DNA of 47,464 nt from Candidatus Gastranaerophilales bacterium (GCA_944323955.1 CALUUK010000012.1:1-47464); one strand, 5' to 3'; positions 28,446-38,256 are shown, counted from the stretch's first letter. Made by a program: numbers and translations. The notes: a model not told the origin generated them from the letters alone.

Positions 28446-29972
28446 TTATTCATCATTTGCGGTTGAAAAAACATAACCGTTTAGTGTTGTTTTTTTATCT
28501 CTTGTAGTTCCTTTACGCAGGAAAATTTCAATTTCTTCTTTATCCACATTAAGTTTTTGAGCCGCCTCATCCAAACTTTTAAATTCATGCACTTCGCCGC
28601 CTCTGTCCAGAGCATATACCATAAAAGGTTTTCTTTTCTTTTTAACAACCGCATCTTCATAAATAAAACTATATCCGCCGCTTGTTTTTTGCTTTCCCGA
28701 CAAACAGTTTGCAATTCCGCGCAGATTTATTCCGAGCGCTTCTGCGGCAGCTTTTTTATCGGCAAATTTTTGTCTGTGTTTATTTTCATCAAGTGCAACT
28801 ACAGCTCTTGGAGCTAATTTATGTGCTTCTTGAGCAAATTTTTTAAGCAAATCTCTGTTAATAACCACTTTTCCGTCTTTTAAAGTTTCTACATATGACG
28901 CTTTAATAACCGTGTATCCGTTAACACCTTTTTGTATCCCGTTAGCGCAGAAAAGAAGTGATGCCTCAGATATACCAAGTTTTTCCGATGCTTTTGAATA
29001 AGAATCATATCTGGTATATACACCTTTTGCGTCAACAACATAAATTGCATGTTTTATAACCTGTCTGAACTTTTCCTCTAAAATATCCTGTTTTAAAAAT
29101 ACTCTGCCTTTTTTGTCTTTTACCTCCAATTCATCAGCTCTGACAAAAGCATATCCCATTGCTGTTTCACGCTCATTTTTTAAGCATGCGTCTATATTTC
29201 TGCGTGGTGCGGATAATGCAGACGCAGCCTCTCCGACACTCGAATATTTTCTTAATCGGCCCTTTTCATTAATTGAATATACGGGAACCGGTGCTCTTTG
29301 CCCGAATTTTTCCTCAGGTATATTTATATTTACAATCATATTGCCTTTGCCGTCATCAGTTTCGACCTCATCTGCATAAACAAAAGCATAACCGCCCGAA
29401 GTATCTCTTTCTCCGTTAAGACATCTTGCTATACACGAATGGCTTATTCCTAATGCTTTCATTGCATCACGATTTCTTTCAAACTTTGTATAATTACCCT
29501 CACTGTCAACGGCATAAAAAGGTCTTATAACAGGTAAAGACGACAATACTTGTTCAACAAACAATCGTTTTTTCTCAATCTTTTTTTTATCAACAGCAAA
29601 ATTACCGTCTTTTCCGAATATTTCAACATCCGAAGCATAAAGAAAGCCATGCCCCGCTGCCGTATTTTGTTTGCCTTTCAGACACTTGGAAATATTTGAA
29701 TCCGTTGCACCAAGTTCTCTCGCCGCTGCTTTAATACTTGAATATTTTTTATAATTGCCGTCTTTATCAACGGCATATATGGAAACAGCGGTTGAATCCG
29801 CAGGCTCAGACTTATTTATACCGGAAAAAGATATATTATAATTTGCCAATAAATTCAATGAAGTAAAAAATGTATCATGATAAAAATCATTCCTGATGCT
29901 CTTTGTCTGCACCGGAACATTATCATAAGTTCTACAACTTACCGAATATATATTTATAGGATGCACTTTCAT
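28446..29972 (-). CDS. Six-copy NUMOD1-like helix-turn-helix repeat protein with Phe-Ser-Gly leader
   Basis: The 508-residue protein is a leader followed by six repeats of 61-87 residues, starting near 65, 152, 231, 310, 391 and 452. Each begins with a strand such as IYAVDKDGNYKKY, then two helices (SSIKAAARELG, ISKCLKG) and a glycine-aromatic strand (GHGFLYA, GGYAFVYADEVET). This is the pattern of NUMOD1/intron-endonuclease HTH repeats that bind DNA, but no HNH or GIY-YIG nuclease follows. A linker rich in charged residues joins the copies. The N-terminus MKVHPINIYS and the NYNISFSG site (about 44-51) match the paralogue 36 bp upstream. Role unknown; DNA binding is inferred. Confidence 0.75.
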   Translation of the reverse strand: MKVHPINIYSVSCRTYDNVPVQTKSIRNDFYHDTFFTSLNLLANYNISFSGINKSEPADSTAVSIYAVDKDGNYKKYSSIKAAARELGATDSNISKCLKGKQNTAAGHGFLYASDVEIFGKDGNFAVDKKKIEKKRLFVEQVLSSLPVIRPFYAVDSEGNYTKFERNRDAMKALGISHSCIARCLNGERDTSGGYAFVYADEVETDDGKGNMIVNINIPEEKFGQRAPVPVYSINEKGRLRKYSSVGEAASALSAPRRNIDACLKNERETAMGYAFVRADELEVKDKKGRVFLKQDILEEKFRQVIKHAIYVVDAKGVYTRYDSYSKASEKLGISEASLLFCANGIQKGVNGYTVIKASYVETLKDGKVVINRDLLKKFAQEAHKLAPRAVVALDENKHRQKFADKKAAAEALGINLRGIANCLSGKQKTSGGYSFIYEDAVVKKKRKPFMVYALDRGGEVHEFKSLDEAAQKLNVDKEEIEIFLRKGTTRDKKTTLNGYVFSTANDE

Positions 29973-30007
29973 ATCAAAGACAAAACCCGTGAATTAAAAA
30001 TTTGCCT

Positions 30008-32113
30008 TTATTCGTCTTTTTCGCAGGAAAAAACATAACCATTAACAGAGTTACTTCCGTATCTTGAATCAACCCCTCTTTTTAAAAGAGAAATAATTAA
30101 GTCTTCATCTAATTGAAGCGCCCTTGCCGCTTCTCTGACATTTCCGAATTCTTGAACATTTACATCTTTGATTGCATATATTTTGCCAAATTGTGCATTT
30201 CGTTTGGCAAGCTGAGGATTGATTTTTTCGGAAATTTTATCCAATTTACCGTAATCAACTGATATCTGTCCGTTTTCATCGCGATGTTCAAATTTATCAG
30301 CATATATAAAACGATAACCTTTTGAGGAATCACGATTACCTGCAAGGCACTCTTTTACGGTAGTATAAGAAAGCCCTGTATTTTCGGCAGCTTCACGGGC
30401 GCCGTTATAACGCACACAGTCACCTTTCTGATTAAAAAGGTATACTGCTTTAACTCTCGGTGTTGAAATTTCCAGAGCTATTTTTTTCAAAAATGCTCTG
30501 TTTACATATAAATTCCCTTCTTCAAAACTTTCTACATCGCTTGCTTTAACAAAACCTCGTCCCGATGCCATTGTACTTATACCGTTGACACATTGCGAAA
30601 TTTTAGTTCTTCTTATACCAAGCGCATCAGCAGCTTCTTGCTGAGTATGATATTTTTGATAAGTTCCGTCAGGATTAACCGCATATACCGAATTTTTATT
30701 TGCCTGTTCATATTTCTCAGATAAAATATCGTAATTAAGCACTGTTTTTCCGTTTTCATCAATTGTCTCAATTTCTTCCGCAGAAACCACCGCATATCCG
30801 TTTACAACATTATATCTTCCTTTTAAACAATGCTGCAGCGCCGCCGGTTCAACACCTATAGCTCTTGCTGCCCGATTTTTATTAACATATCTTTTATATT
30901 TTCCGTTCATATCTATTGTATAAACAGGGACAAAACTATCTCTTATTTGAGTTTCTTTATTAATTTGTCTCAATTTTTCGGTATCAACTGTAACTCTGTT
31001 ATTTTCATCAACGGTTTCAATATCCTCAGCGCGGACAAAGGTATAGTTCCCGACTCTTTTTTGTCCGCCGTTAAGACACCGCGAAACATTTGCAGGTTCC
31101 AAAGAAAGCTCTCTTGCCGCTTTTCTTATACCTGAAAATTTACGATAAAAACCGTATTCATCAATTGCATATACCGCTGTTGAATTTGTTTCTTCAAAAG
31201 CAGCAGAAACGGTATCTGACAATTTTTTTCTGTCTACGACCGGTACACCGTCTTTATTTATAGTTTCTATTTCCCCGGGGAACGCAAATGTATAGCCGCC
31301 TGTTTTGTTTATTTCTTTATTCAAAACTTTTATAATGTGCGGCGTTGAAATACCCAGCATTTTTGCGGCATTAGCTTTACTGGGATATTTTTTGAACCGC
31401 CCGTTTGAATCAATTGCATAGATTGGAATAGGCTTATCCAGAGAATCAATAAAAGAATTAACCTGATCAAGTTTTTCTTTCAGTTTTGTTTTATCAAGAA
31501 CAGCATTACCGTTCTCATCCAAAGTTTCAATTTCTTCCGCATAAACAAAAGTATATTCGTGCGTATACGCCCTTTTTCCCTGAAGACATTGAGCAACATT
31601 TCCTTTGGACATTGATAAAGCCTTCGCTGCTTCACTTCTTTCATTAAATTTTTGAACACTGCCGTCTTTTAAAGATATACAATAAAAAGGACGTGATTTT
31701 GGTTCCGCTTCTATTGCGGGAACTATCTCACTGATTTTATCAGCCAGTTTTTTTTCATCAATTATTTTTTCGCCTCGGTTGTTTATTGTTTCAATTTTAT
31801 CAGCATAAACAAATCCGTATCCGTGCGACGACAATCGTTTTCCCTGCAAGCATCTGTCTATGCCGTCAATAGGAATTGAAAGAGCTTCTTTAGCGGATTT
31901 TCGGTCCTCAAATTTTTGGTAATCACCATTCTTATCAATTACATATAAAGGTTTTTTAGCGGAACCGAACGTTAAATTATAAACTCCCGCTGCGCTAAGG
32001 TAATCGAATACTTTATCAGCCGAAACTCTATCGGCATTATAATTTATCTGCTTATTTTTTACATTATATGCAGATAAATTAACATAATTCAAATTTATAG
32101 GATGCACATTCAT
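30008..32113 (-). CDS. Eight-copy NUMOD1-like helix-turn-helix repeat protein with Phe-Gly leader
   Basis: This 701-residue paralogue of the protein at 28446-29972 has eight repeats, starting near 56, 143, 231, 314, 397, 477, 557 and 645. Most copies read xYAIDxNGxYxKY, then a helix EAAxALGI, then a helix xxISQCLNG, then GYTFVYAEEIET, followed by an acidic-basic linker ending in DKxKL. The last repeat ends NGYVFSCEKDE, parallel to NGYVFSTANDE in the paralogue, so the end is conserved. The start MNVHPINLNY and the NLTFGSAKK site (about 46-54) match the leader. The two genes are a tandem duplication with changed copy number. No nuclease domain or Sec signal is present. Confidence 0.75.
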   Translation of the reverse strand: MNVHPINLNYVNLSAYNVKNKQINYNADRVSADKVFDYLSAAGVYNLTFGSAKKPLYVIDKNGDYQKFEDRKSAKEALSIPIDGIDRCLQGKRLSSHGYGFVYADKIETINNRGEKIIDEKKLADKISEIVPAIEAEPKSRPFYCISLKDGSVQKFNERSEAAKALSMSKGNVAQCLQGKRAYTHEYTFVYAEEIETLDENGNAVLDKTKLKEKLDQVNSFIDSLDKPIPIYAIDSNGRFKKYPSKANAAKMLGISTPHIIKVLNKEINKTGGYTFAFPGEIETINKDGVPVVDRKKLSDTVSAAFEETNSTAVYAIDEYGFYRKFSGIRKAARELSLEPANVSRCLNGGQKRVGNYTFVRAEDIETVDENNRVTVDTEKLRQINKETQIRDSFVPVYTIDMNGKYKRYVNKNRAARAIGVEPAALQHCLKGRYNVVNGYAVVSAEEIETIDENGKTVLNYDILSEKYEQANKNSVYAVNPDGTYQKYHTQQEAADALGIRRTKISQCVNGISTMASGRGFVKASDVESFEEGNLYVNRAFLKKIALEISTPRVKAVYLFNQKGDCVRYNGAREAAENTGLSYTTVKECLAGNRDSSKGYRFIYADKFEHRDENGQISVDYGKLDKISEKINPQLAKRNAQFGKIYAIKDVNVQEFGNVREAARALQLDEDLIISLLKRGVDSRYGSNSVNGYVFSCEKDE

Positions 32114-32204
32114 ACAAAAAACAAAACACGTAAATAAAAAACTTGCATGAATAACAAAATATTTTTTTTTCGTATTTTAAATTGTGTATCAGGGAGTAAA
32201 AAAT

Positions 32205-33623
32205 TTGAGAATATCATCAATTCATACACAAAAAGCCAGTTTCGGTTATGATAAAAAACTAAATCAGGAACTTAAAGAACAATTATCCGAATATCCGGAC
32301 AGGCAATGGGCCAAAACCATATCAACACTTAACTCATATTGTAATGGTATTGAGGCAAATTTAAAGAGGGAAGAAAAAAATACAAATTCAACAAGATATA
32401 GCGACTACTTAGATATATTTCTGTCGGCAAAACAAATGCTGGCTGGTTTTGTTGAGATAACTTTTGAAAATCTTCATTTTGCAGACAGAGAATATAAACA
32501 CTACGATGATGAATTTATAAAAAACGGCTCCAATAAAAGAGATTGGAGAAAAGAAATGTGTAATTATTTGCTCGATTGGACAACAACAATTCCACAAGAA
32601 AAACAAAATAAATCGGCTCAAAACACAAAAATCCGGCAAACGGATGAAAAAGCTGATACAAAACAGAGTGAGCAAGAACAAATAATTAAAGAAACAAACA
32701 AAGCCGAAGAAACAGAAACTCAATCTTTATTATCACTTCTTACCCCAAAATCTTTTTTGGAAGAATACAAGCCGGAGGAACAATCACCAAAAGGATTTAT
32801 GGATGTTGCCGGCATGGCAGAATTAAAACGTGATTTACAAGAAGGAATAATCCAACTGGTTCAAAACCCTCAACAAGCTCAGTTGGATTTTGAAGAATAC
32901 GGAAAAACAATTCCTAAAGGTATTCTGTTATTTGGTCCTCCGGGGTGCGGAAAGACATATATTACACAGGCTCTTGCCTCAGAAATTGATACACCTATGT
33001 ATATGTTAAACATAAGTAAAGCAGGCTCTCATTATATTAATATGACATCTAAAAACCTAAAATCAGCATTTGATGAAGCAATAAAAATTGCAGAAAAAAC
33101 GGATAAACCATGTCTTTTATTTATGGACGAAATAGATTCATTAGGTTTTGACAGAAATTCAAGAATGGAGCCCGATGACTTAAAACAAGTTTCGACTATG
33201 CTACAGGCTATGGATAGTGCAAAAAAGTCAAATGTAATCATTATCGGGGCAACAAATAAATATAATTTATTAGATCCTGCAATAAGAAGAAGATTTGATA
33301 AACGAATACTTGTTGATATTCCTGATACAGAATCTATAGCAGCACTTATAACAAAGAATTTACAACCAATGAAGAAAGGGCAAAAACTACTTTCTTCTCC
33401 TGAAGAAATTCAAATAATTGCCGAAAAATTAAAGGGTTATTCAAACAGCTCAATATGCAATATAACAAAAGAAGCAGCATTGAACGCAATGAGAAGAGAC
33501 AGAGCCGATATTGAAGTACAGGATTTTGAAAAAGCAATAGAAATGACAAGTGAAGAAAAACCCGACAGACAATTATATATGTCTGAATCAAAAGCAAATA
33601 CAAGAAAAATCGGATTTAATTAG
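32205..33623 (+). CDS. AAA ATPase with Phe-Gly N-terminal leader, TTG start
   Basis: From TTG 32205 the 472-residue protein starts MRISSIHTQKASFGYDKK. This matches the leader of its neighbours and has AGGGAG nine bases upstream, while the open frame begins at GTG 32184 without such a site. The first ~180 residues are helical and unrecognised, with a Lys/Glu-rich linker. Then comes a Cdc48/FtsH-like AAA domain: Walker A GPPGCGKT (about 244-251), Walker B LLFMDEID (about 304-311), the GATNKYNLLDPAIRRRFDKRI arm (sensor 1, arginine finger), and a C-terminal lid. No peptidase or substrate-binding domain is seen. It is divergent from the HTH-repeat gene, 91 bp apart. Confidence 0.8.
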   Translation: MRISSIHTQKASFGYDKKLNQELKEQLSEYPDRQWAKTISTLNSYCNGIEANLKREEKNTNSTRYSDYLDIFLSAKQMLAGFVEITFENLHFADREYKHYDDEFIKNGSNKRDWRKEMCNYLLDWTTTIPQEKQNKSAQNTKIRQTDEKADTKQSEQEQIIKETNKAEETETQSLLSLLTPKSFLEEYKPEEQSPKGFMDVAGMAELKRDLQEGIIQLVQNPQQAQLDFEEYGKTIPKGILLFGPPGCGKTYITQALASEIDTPMYMLNISKAGSHYINMTSKNLKSAFDEAIKIAEKTDKPCLLFMDEIDSLGFDRNSRMEPDDLKQVSTMLQAMDSAKKSNVIIIGATNKYNLLDPAIRRRFDKRILVDIPDTESIAALITKNLQPMKKGQKLLSSPEEIQIIAEKLKGYSNSSICNITKEAALNAMRRDRADIEVQDFEKAIEMTSEEKPDRQLYMSESKANTRKIGFN

Positions 33624-33630
33624 TTAATTA

Positions 33631-34746
33631 TTATATTCCCAAAAACATTCTCGTATTGGCATCTTTATTGATTTTTTTGATAATTAGTTTTGAAACAAAT
33701 AATGTCAAAACAGATAGTCCCGTAACAGCTATAAACCTTATAATAACTATTCCAAACACTGTCATATAATTTGAAGCATCAATAGGAACAACTTCGGGAA
33801 GATTTAGTAACTTATCATATATAAATAACCAGTACCAGTGAATAAAAAATAAACCGAAACTGTACTTTGCAATAAAATCCAGCGTTTTATTCGTATTAGA
33901 ATGAGAAAGAATAAATTCATCATAATGCTTTAAATACCCTAACAAAAGCATAATTAAAAATGTCTTTGACAAAGTATAACTTGCATAGATACCTTTATAT
34001 GAAGTATAAACATTCAATGCCGCAGCTGCAATCATTAAAATAAACAATAAAAATCTTTTTTCATAGAATTTGTCGATAATTTCTTTTCGTGAGGAACAAA
34101 ACATTCCGAAAACATATAATGAAAAGAAATGAATATATCCTGTAATAACATAATTTGCGTATGAAAGGTATTTATCAAAATAACTCAAGTTCATTATCGC
34201 GTCATATTCCATTTCGCCTCTGGGGAAAAGGAGAGTAATAAGAAACATGAAAGGCAAAAGTTTATATAAAATCCCTTTTTTTTCAAGTTTTAAAAGCAGC
34301 CAAGAAGAAATAAAAAATAAAACAATCATAGGAATAAACCAGGTCGGCACATTATGCACTCTTCCTATAGAAAGCAATATTGGAACCTGCAGAAAATGAT
34401 TCAAACCGTCAAACGGATTTTTATACAAATCAGGGCAGTAAAAACAGAAAAACAATCCGGGAATTGCAGTAATAAAATATGGCAAAATTACGTTAGTCCA
34501 CTTTTTGGATAAATAATTTTTATATTCAAATTTTCCTGAAAGATGGTGGAACAAAAAGCCGGATATAAAAATAAACAAAGCTGTACCGCCGCAAGTTATT
34601 TCACAATTTATAATATGTGCAAGACTTCCCGGCTCGCCAAACTGCATAACATGCCCCATTATTATAAGCAAAATAGCAAGTCCTCTAAAAACATTTATAT
34701 AATTCAAAAACGACTTTTTGGGTTTATTTTCGGTCGTATTCTCCAT
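33631..34746 (-). CDS. Acyltransferase-3 family membrane protein
   Basis: The 371-residue protein has about ten hydrophobic spans and the acyltransferase-3 pattern: RGLAILLIIMGHVMQFGEPG with the conserved R...H near the N-terminus, LFIFISGFLFHHLSGKFEYK, and SYGLFFIHWYW-like FGLFFIHWYW in the last third. Such proteins usually add acetyl or similar groups to surface glycans. I chose ATG 34746, with TAAGGAG eight bases upstream, rather than the open-frame start at 34791, which would lie inside the GH13 gene. It is ten bases downstream of the GH13 gene end, so the two are probably co-transcribed. Confidence 0.85.
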   Translation of the reverse strand: MENTTENKPKKSFLNYINVFRGLAILLIIMGHVMQFGEPGSLAHIINCEITCGGTALFIFISGFLFHHLSGKFEYKNYLSKKWTNVILPYFITAIPGLFFCFYCPDLYKNPFDGLNHFLQVPILLSIGRVHNVPTWFIPMIVLFFISSWLLLKLEKKGILYKLLPFMFLITLLFPRGEMEYDAIMNLSYFDKYLSYANYVITGYIHFFSLYVFGMFCSSRKEIIDKFYEKRFLLFILMIAAAALNVYTSYKGIYASYTLSKTFLIMLLLGYLKHYDEFILSHSNTNKTLDFIAKYSFGLFFIHWYWLFIYDKLLNLPEVVPIDASNYMTVFGIVIIRFIAVTGLSVLTLFVSKLIIKKINKDANTRMFLGI

Positions 34747-34756
34747 AGTTAACTCC

Positions 34757-36790
34757 TTATAACACCAGCCACAAAACCTGATAAGGCGCAATTCTTAAAT
34801 GCATAGTTCTGTTTTGCAGCGATATATCAACTTTTACATCATCATCATTTATCAAATTTCTTAAGCTCGTGATGCGTCCGTTATTTTTTAAAACAATACT
34901 CGGCGGCAATGTAATTTCAGCAACTTGTTTTTCATTTGATAAATTATTAACAAACAAAATCTGTTCATTTTTGTTTTTTCTGATATAACAGAAATTACTC
35001 TTAGATTTCGTTTTTAATATTTCAAAATCACCGTTTACAATAACAGGATAGTTCTTTCTTATCTCAATAAGATTTTTTATCTTTTTATAAATTCCCGAAT
35101 TGAATTTATAATAACCCTTTGTAGAACCGTAAAAGAGTTTTTTCGGAATTTCACCCCTGTTAATATCACGAGAATCAAAGACGGATAAAAGATTAATATG
35201 TTTTTTTGCTTTTTTACTTCTTTTTTTTGCGGATTTACGCGCATTTTCAAAATTATTTGCAGCTCCCACTTCATCACCGTAATATATTATGGGTATACCG
35301 GGGATAGAGAAAAGTATTGCAAATGCTTGTTCAATACGATCGGGATTCTTATCCAAAAAGTTCGCAAGACGTCCGCTTACTCCAAAGCCGTTTCTGAAAT
35401 CAGCTCCTTTTGTAACAAGATTTTCAAAAATTAAATTTCTAACTTCAGGACTGACCATTTCCAACGACAATTCATCATGCACGCGTAAGAAATTAGCCCA
35501 AACTGCCGTTTTAGGAATATCGGGTGTTTTTTTATAGGTTTCAATAAAATATTTTTTATCGGAAGTTATTAAACTTGCCCAAATAGCATTCATATAAGGG
35601 AAGTGATATGCTATTTGCGCTTCCGAAGATCTTTTAAATTTTATAATATCATCATCAATCGTTGTTTGAACTTCTCTGTCTTTTCCAAAGTATTTCAAAA
35701 TATCTTTTGGCGGCTGGCAGGCTTCCACCTGTATAACTGAAGACGGAGCCGTCAACTGAATATAATCACTTAATAAATTTACTATTGCATGTGTTTTAGG
35801 AAGATTCTCGGCATTTGTTCCTTTTTCTTTCGATAAATAAGGAATTGCATCCATTCTGAAAATATCTACGCCGAGATTTGCCCAGCTTGAGATTGTATCA
35901 AGCATATAATAAAGAACTTCGGGATTCTCCCAATTTATATCGGGCTGAAAAGGATAAAAAGTATGATATATATAATAATCCTTATTATTTACGGTAATTT
36001 TCCTGTAATTGTTTTCGGTACTTTCGGGGAAAATAAGCCTTCTTTTTGATATACGGCCGTCCTCTTCTTTATATTCAACAACGGTGCCTAATCTTTCATC
36101 TAAATATTTTGTATATTCAGGCATTTTTTCTTCATAAACAAAATAATCAAGATAAGATTCATCCCCTGCAAGCAATTTTTTAAACCATTCATGTTCATCT
36201 GATAAATGGTTTAAAACAAGATCAGCTTTTATTTTAAACCCTCTGCTTTTTGCCTCTTTTACAAACTCTTTAAATTGAAGCATTCCTCCAAGGTCTTTCC
36301 TTACTTTTCTCGGATTTTTAACATCAAATCCGGCATCCCCCATGGGACTGTCCGCAAACGGAAGCATGTATAAAGTTGTAACACCCAGATTTTCAAGATA
36401 ATCAAACATTGCAACAGTATCACGAAATGTATTTGCTTCGTTTTTCTTAACAACTCCGAACTGGTCAACATAGAACATATATATAATTTCGTTTTTATAC
36501 CAGTCCGATTTTCTTGTTTTATCCTGAATTTTTAAAGATTTAGGCCTCTCGTTTATTGCTTTATAAGCATGAGATAATATATTTTTATATATTTCATCTG
36601 AATTTTCTTTTCCGTAAACAAGAGCAACAGCATCTCTCATTTCTTTTTCAAGTTTATTTTTTACATCAATTGTTTCAGCCGGAGAATAAATATTTTCTTC
36701 GGCAGAAGCAGGTAAATTCCAAGCAAAAGAAGAAACGGAAAATACCGTAAGCAACAATAAAGTTAATACAAAACTATTTCTTACATTCAT
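34757..36790 (-). CDS. Secreted GH13 alpha-glucan enzyme
   Basis: The 677-residue protein has a Sec signal (NSFVLTLLLLTVFSVSSFA) and a GH13 catalytic barrel. YVDQFG and LPFADSPMGDAGFDV begin the barrel. VDIFRMDAIP holds the nucleophile D (about 314), VIQVEACQPP the acid/base Glu (about 356), and LRVHDELSL the His-Asp of motif IV (about 438-439). The domain order and IPIIYYGDEVGA suggest the trehalose synthase/amylosucrase/oligo-glucosidase side of GH13, but the product cannot be told. A C-terminal beta domain is present. I chose ATG 36790 over GTG 36793; GGGGG lies 12 bases upstream. Export implies it acts on glucan outside the cytosol, feeding the sugar-kinase route. Confidence 0.88.
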   Translation of the reverse strand: MNVRNSFVLTLLLLTVFSVSSFAWNLPASAEENIYSPAETIDVKNKLEKEMRDAVALVYGKENSDEIYKNILSHAYKAINERPKSLKIQDKTRKSDWYKNEIIYMFYVDQFGVVKKNEANTFRDTVAMFDYLENLGVTTLYMLPFADSPMGDAGFDVKNPRKVRKDLGGMLQFKEFVKEAKSRGFKIKADLVLNHLSDEHEWFKKLLAGDESYLDYFVYEEKMPEYTKYLDERLGTVVEYKEEDGRISKRRLIFPESTENNYRKITVNNKDYYIYHTFYPFQPDINWENPEVLYYMLDTISSWANLGVDIFRMDAIPYLSKEKGTNAENLPKTHAIVNLLSDYIQLTAPSSVIQVEACQPPKDILKYFGKDREVQTTIDDDIIKFKRSSEAQIAYHFPYMNAIWASLITSDKKYFIETYKKTPDIPKTAVWANFLRVHDELSLEMVSPEVRNLIFENLVTKGADFRNGFGVSGRLANFLDKNPDRIEQAFAILFSIPGIPIIYYGDEVGAANNFENARKSAKKRSKKAKKHINLLSVFDSRDINRGEIPKKLFYGSTKGYYKFNSGIYKKIKNLIEIRKNYPVIVNGDFEILKTKSKSNFCYIRKNKNEQILFVNNLSNEKQVAEITLPPSIVLKNNGRITSLRNLINDDDVKVDISLQNRTMHLRIAPYQVLWLVL

Positions 36791-36873
36791 CACATTAATA
36801 ATCCCCCAGTTAATGATTTTAATTATACATGGTAATTTTATTTTGTATATAAACCAAAGAATTAAAACCGCTT

Positions 36874-37236
36874 TTAATAATTACCCTGAAAAGGTTTGCG
36901 CTTTTCTTTACTTTGTGTCTCATTTTCTTTTGCAAGTTTTAACACGGCATCTTTCATACAAGAAACAACATTATGAAAATTTTTAGAAATATACCGCATA
37001 ATATTTCCTCTGTCATCCGTTTCGACAACAACACCGCCACAATCACCAAGCCCTCTTATTTCAAGATTTTTATCACCTGAAATTTCTTCAAGGTCTTTAT
37101 ATAGTTTTTGATACATATCGCCTGTTTGTCTGTTTTGGCAAAGCACAGCCTCTTTATCATAAAAAGAAGTATGTACACGCAGAGCGCCAAATTTTGTATT
37201 ATCCGAGGAAAAAGTTTTTACACCATCTATTTTCAT
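36874..37236 (-). CDS. Small hypothetical protein with Phe-Gly leader
   Basis: I do not recognise this 120-residue protein. It begins MKIDGVKTFSSDNTKFGALRV, the leader type shared by other proteins in the window. The middle (about 55-85) reads like a mixed beta sheet, with GLGDCGGVVVETDDRGNIMRY, and the end is a basic helix (CMKDAVLKLAKENETQSKEKRKP). There is no signal peptide or membrane span. It is a separate unit, divergent from the CDF transporter 132 bp away. Function unknown. Confidence 0.7.
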   Translation of the reverse strand: MKIDGVKTFSSDNTKFGALRVHTSFYDKEAVLCQNRQTGDMYQKLYKDLEEISGDKNLEIRGLGDCGGVVVETDDRGNIMRYISKNFHNVVSCMKDAVLKLAKENETQSKEKRKPFQGNY

Positions 37237-37368
37237 ATTACATCTCCAACTATATTATACAAAAACGAACAAAATAATTTTTGCTTTAATATAGTTTTAG
37301 CTTAATTTGAGATTGTTATATAATAATAAGAAATTGTCTTTTAATAAATATTGCGCAGGGAAGATTAT

Positions 37369-38256
37369 ATGGAAATAAATACACAAAAAAAATTTGCCGC
37401 AGGATTATCAATTACTTCCAATGCATTAATCATATTATTGAAGATAGCGGCAGGGACTATTTCAGGAAGTATAAGTATAATTTCCGAAGCCATACATTCT
37501 TTTTCGGATTTTCTGGCATCCGTTCTTACATTCTTTGCTGTTTCACGTTCAAGTGAACCCGCGGATAAAGGTCATCCTTTCGGACATGGTAAATATGAAG
37601 ATATATCAGGATTTATTGAAGGCGGACTTATAATTTTAGCCGGCTTGTACATTATATATGAGTCAGTAAGAAAATTAATTTTTGGATATGAATTAAAAAC
37701 CGAAACAATGGTCGGTATATATGTAATGGCTTTTGCCGTTATTGCAAACTTTACGGTCAGCAGTTATTTGTTTTATGTTGCAAAAAAAGCGGATTCAGTT
37801 TCGTTATACGCGGATGCACAGCATTTAAGAACTGATATTTTTTCATCTCTCGGAGTTTTACTCGGATTGATTTTAATCAAAATTACCGGATATACCGTTA
37901 TTGACCCGCTAATTGCCCTCATTGTTGCCCTAATTATTATAAAGACAGGATATTCCATATCCAAAGAAACGCTAAACAATTTGCTGGACGGTTCTTTGCC
38001 CGCTGAAGAAATAAACAAGATTGAAAATATATTGAATAATAATCCTTCCGTAAAAGGTTATAAAAACATAAAAGCAAGGAAAGCAGGACATTGCAAGGAT
38101 ATTGAAATAACAGTATTTTTCAATCCTGATTTAAAAATATCAGAATGTCATAAAATATGTGACGACATTGAAAATGATCTTGCAAAAGAACTTGATGAAA
38201 TTACGGTTGTGATACATCCTGAACCTGAAAATACAAAAATGGCAAGCCGCAATTAA
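37369..38256 (+). CDS. Cation diffusion facilitator
   Basis: The 295-residue protein has the CDF layout: six hydrophobic spans with SISIISEAIHSFSDFLASVLTFFAV (metal site in TM2, here HSFSD), HPFGHGKYED after TM2, HLRTDIFSSLGVLLG in TM5 (the second HxxxD site), and a C-terminal cytosolic ferredoxin-like domain with VIHPEPEN. It exports Zn, Fe, Mn or Co; the sequence alone does not say which. I chose ATG 37369 with AGGGAAG upstream; a TTG at 37351 is less likely. It precedes a small outer-membrane candidate by 60 bp. Confidence 0.9.
   Translation: MEINTQKKFAAGLSITSNALIILLKIAAGTISGSISIISEAIHSFSDFLASVLTFFAVSRSSEPADKGHPFGHGKYEDISGFIEGGLIILAGLYIIYESVRKLIFGYELKTETMVGIYVMAFAVIANFTVSSYLFYVAKKADSVSLYADAQHLRTDIFSSLGVLLGLILIKITGYTVIDPLIALIVALIIIKTGYSISKETLNNLLDGSLPAEEINKIENILNNNPSVKGYKNIKARKAGHCKDIEITVFFNPDLKISECHKICDDIENDLAKELDEITVVIHPEPENTKMASRN

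Noticed and set aside
30008-30040. C-terminal EKDE as an ER-retention-like signal
   Set aside because: The final Leu of KDEL is missing, the paralogue ends ANDE, and four residues are too few to argue from.
28446-32113. Homing endonuclease genes
   Set aside because: No HNH, GIY-YIG or LAGLIDADG motif is found in either protein; only the HTH-like repeats are present.
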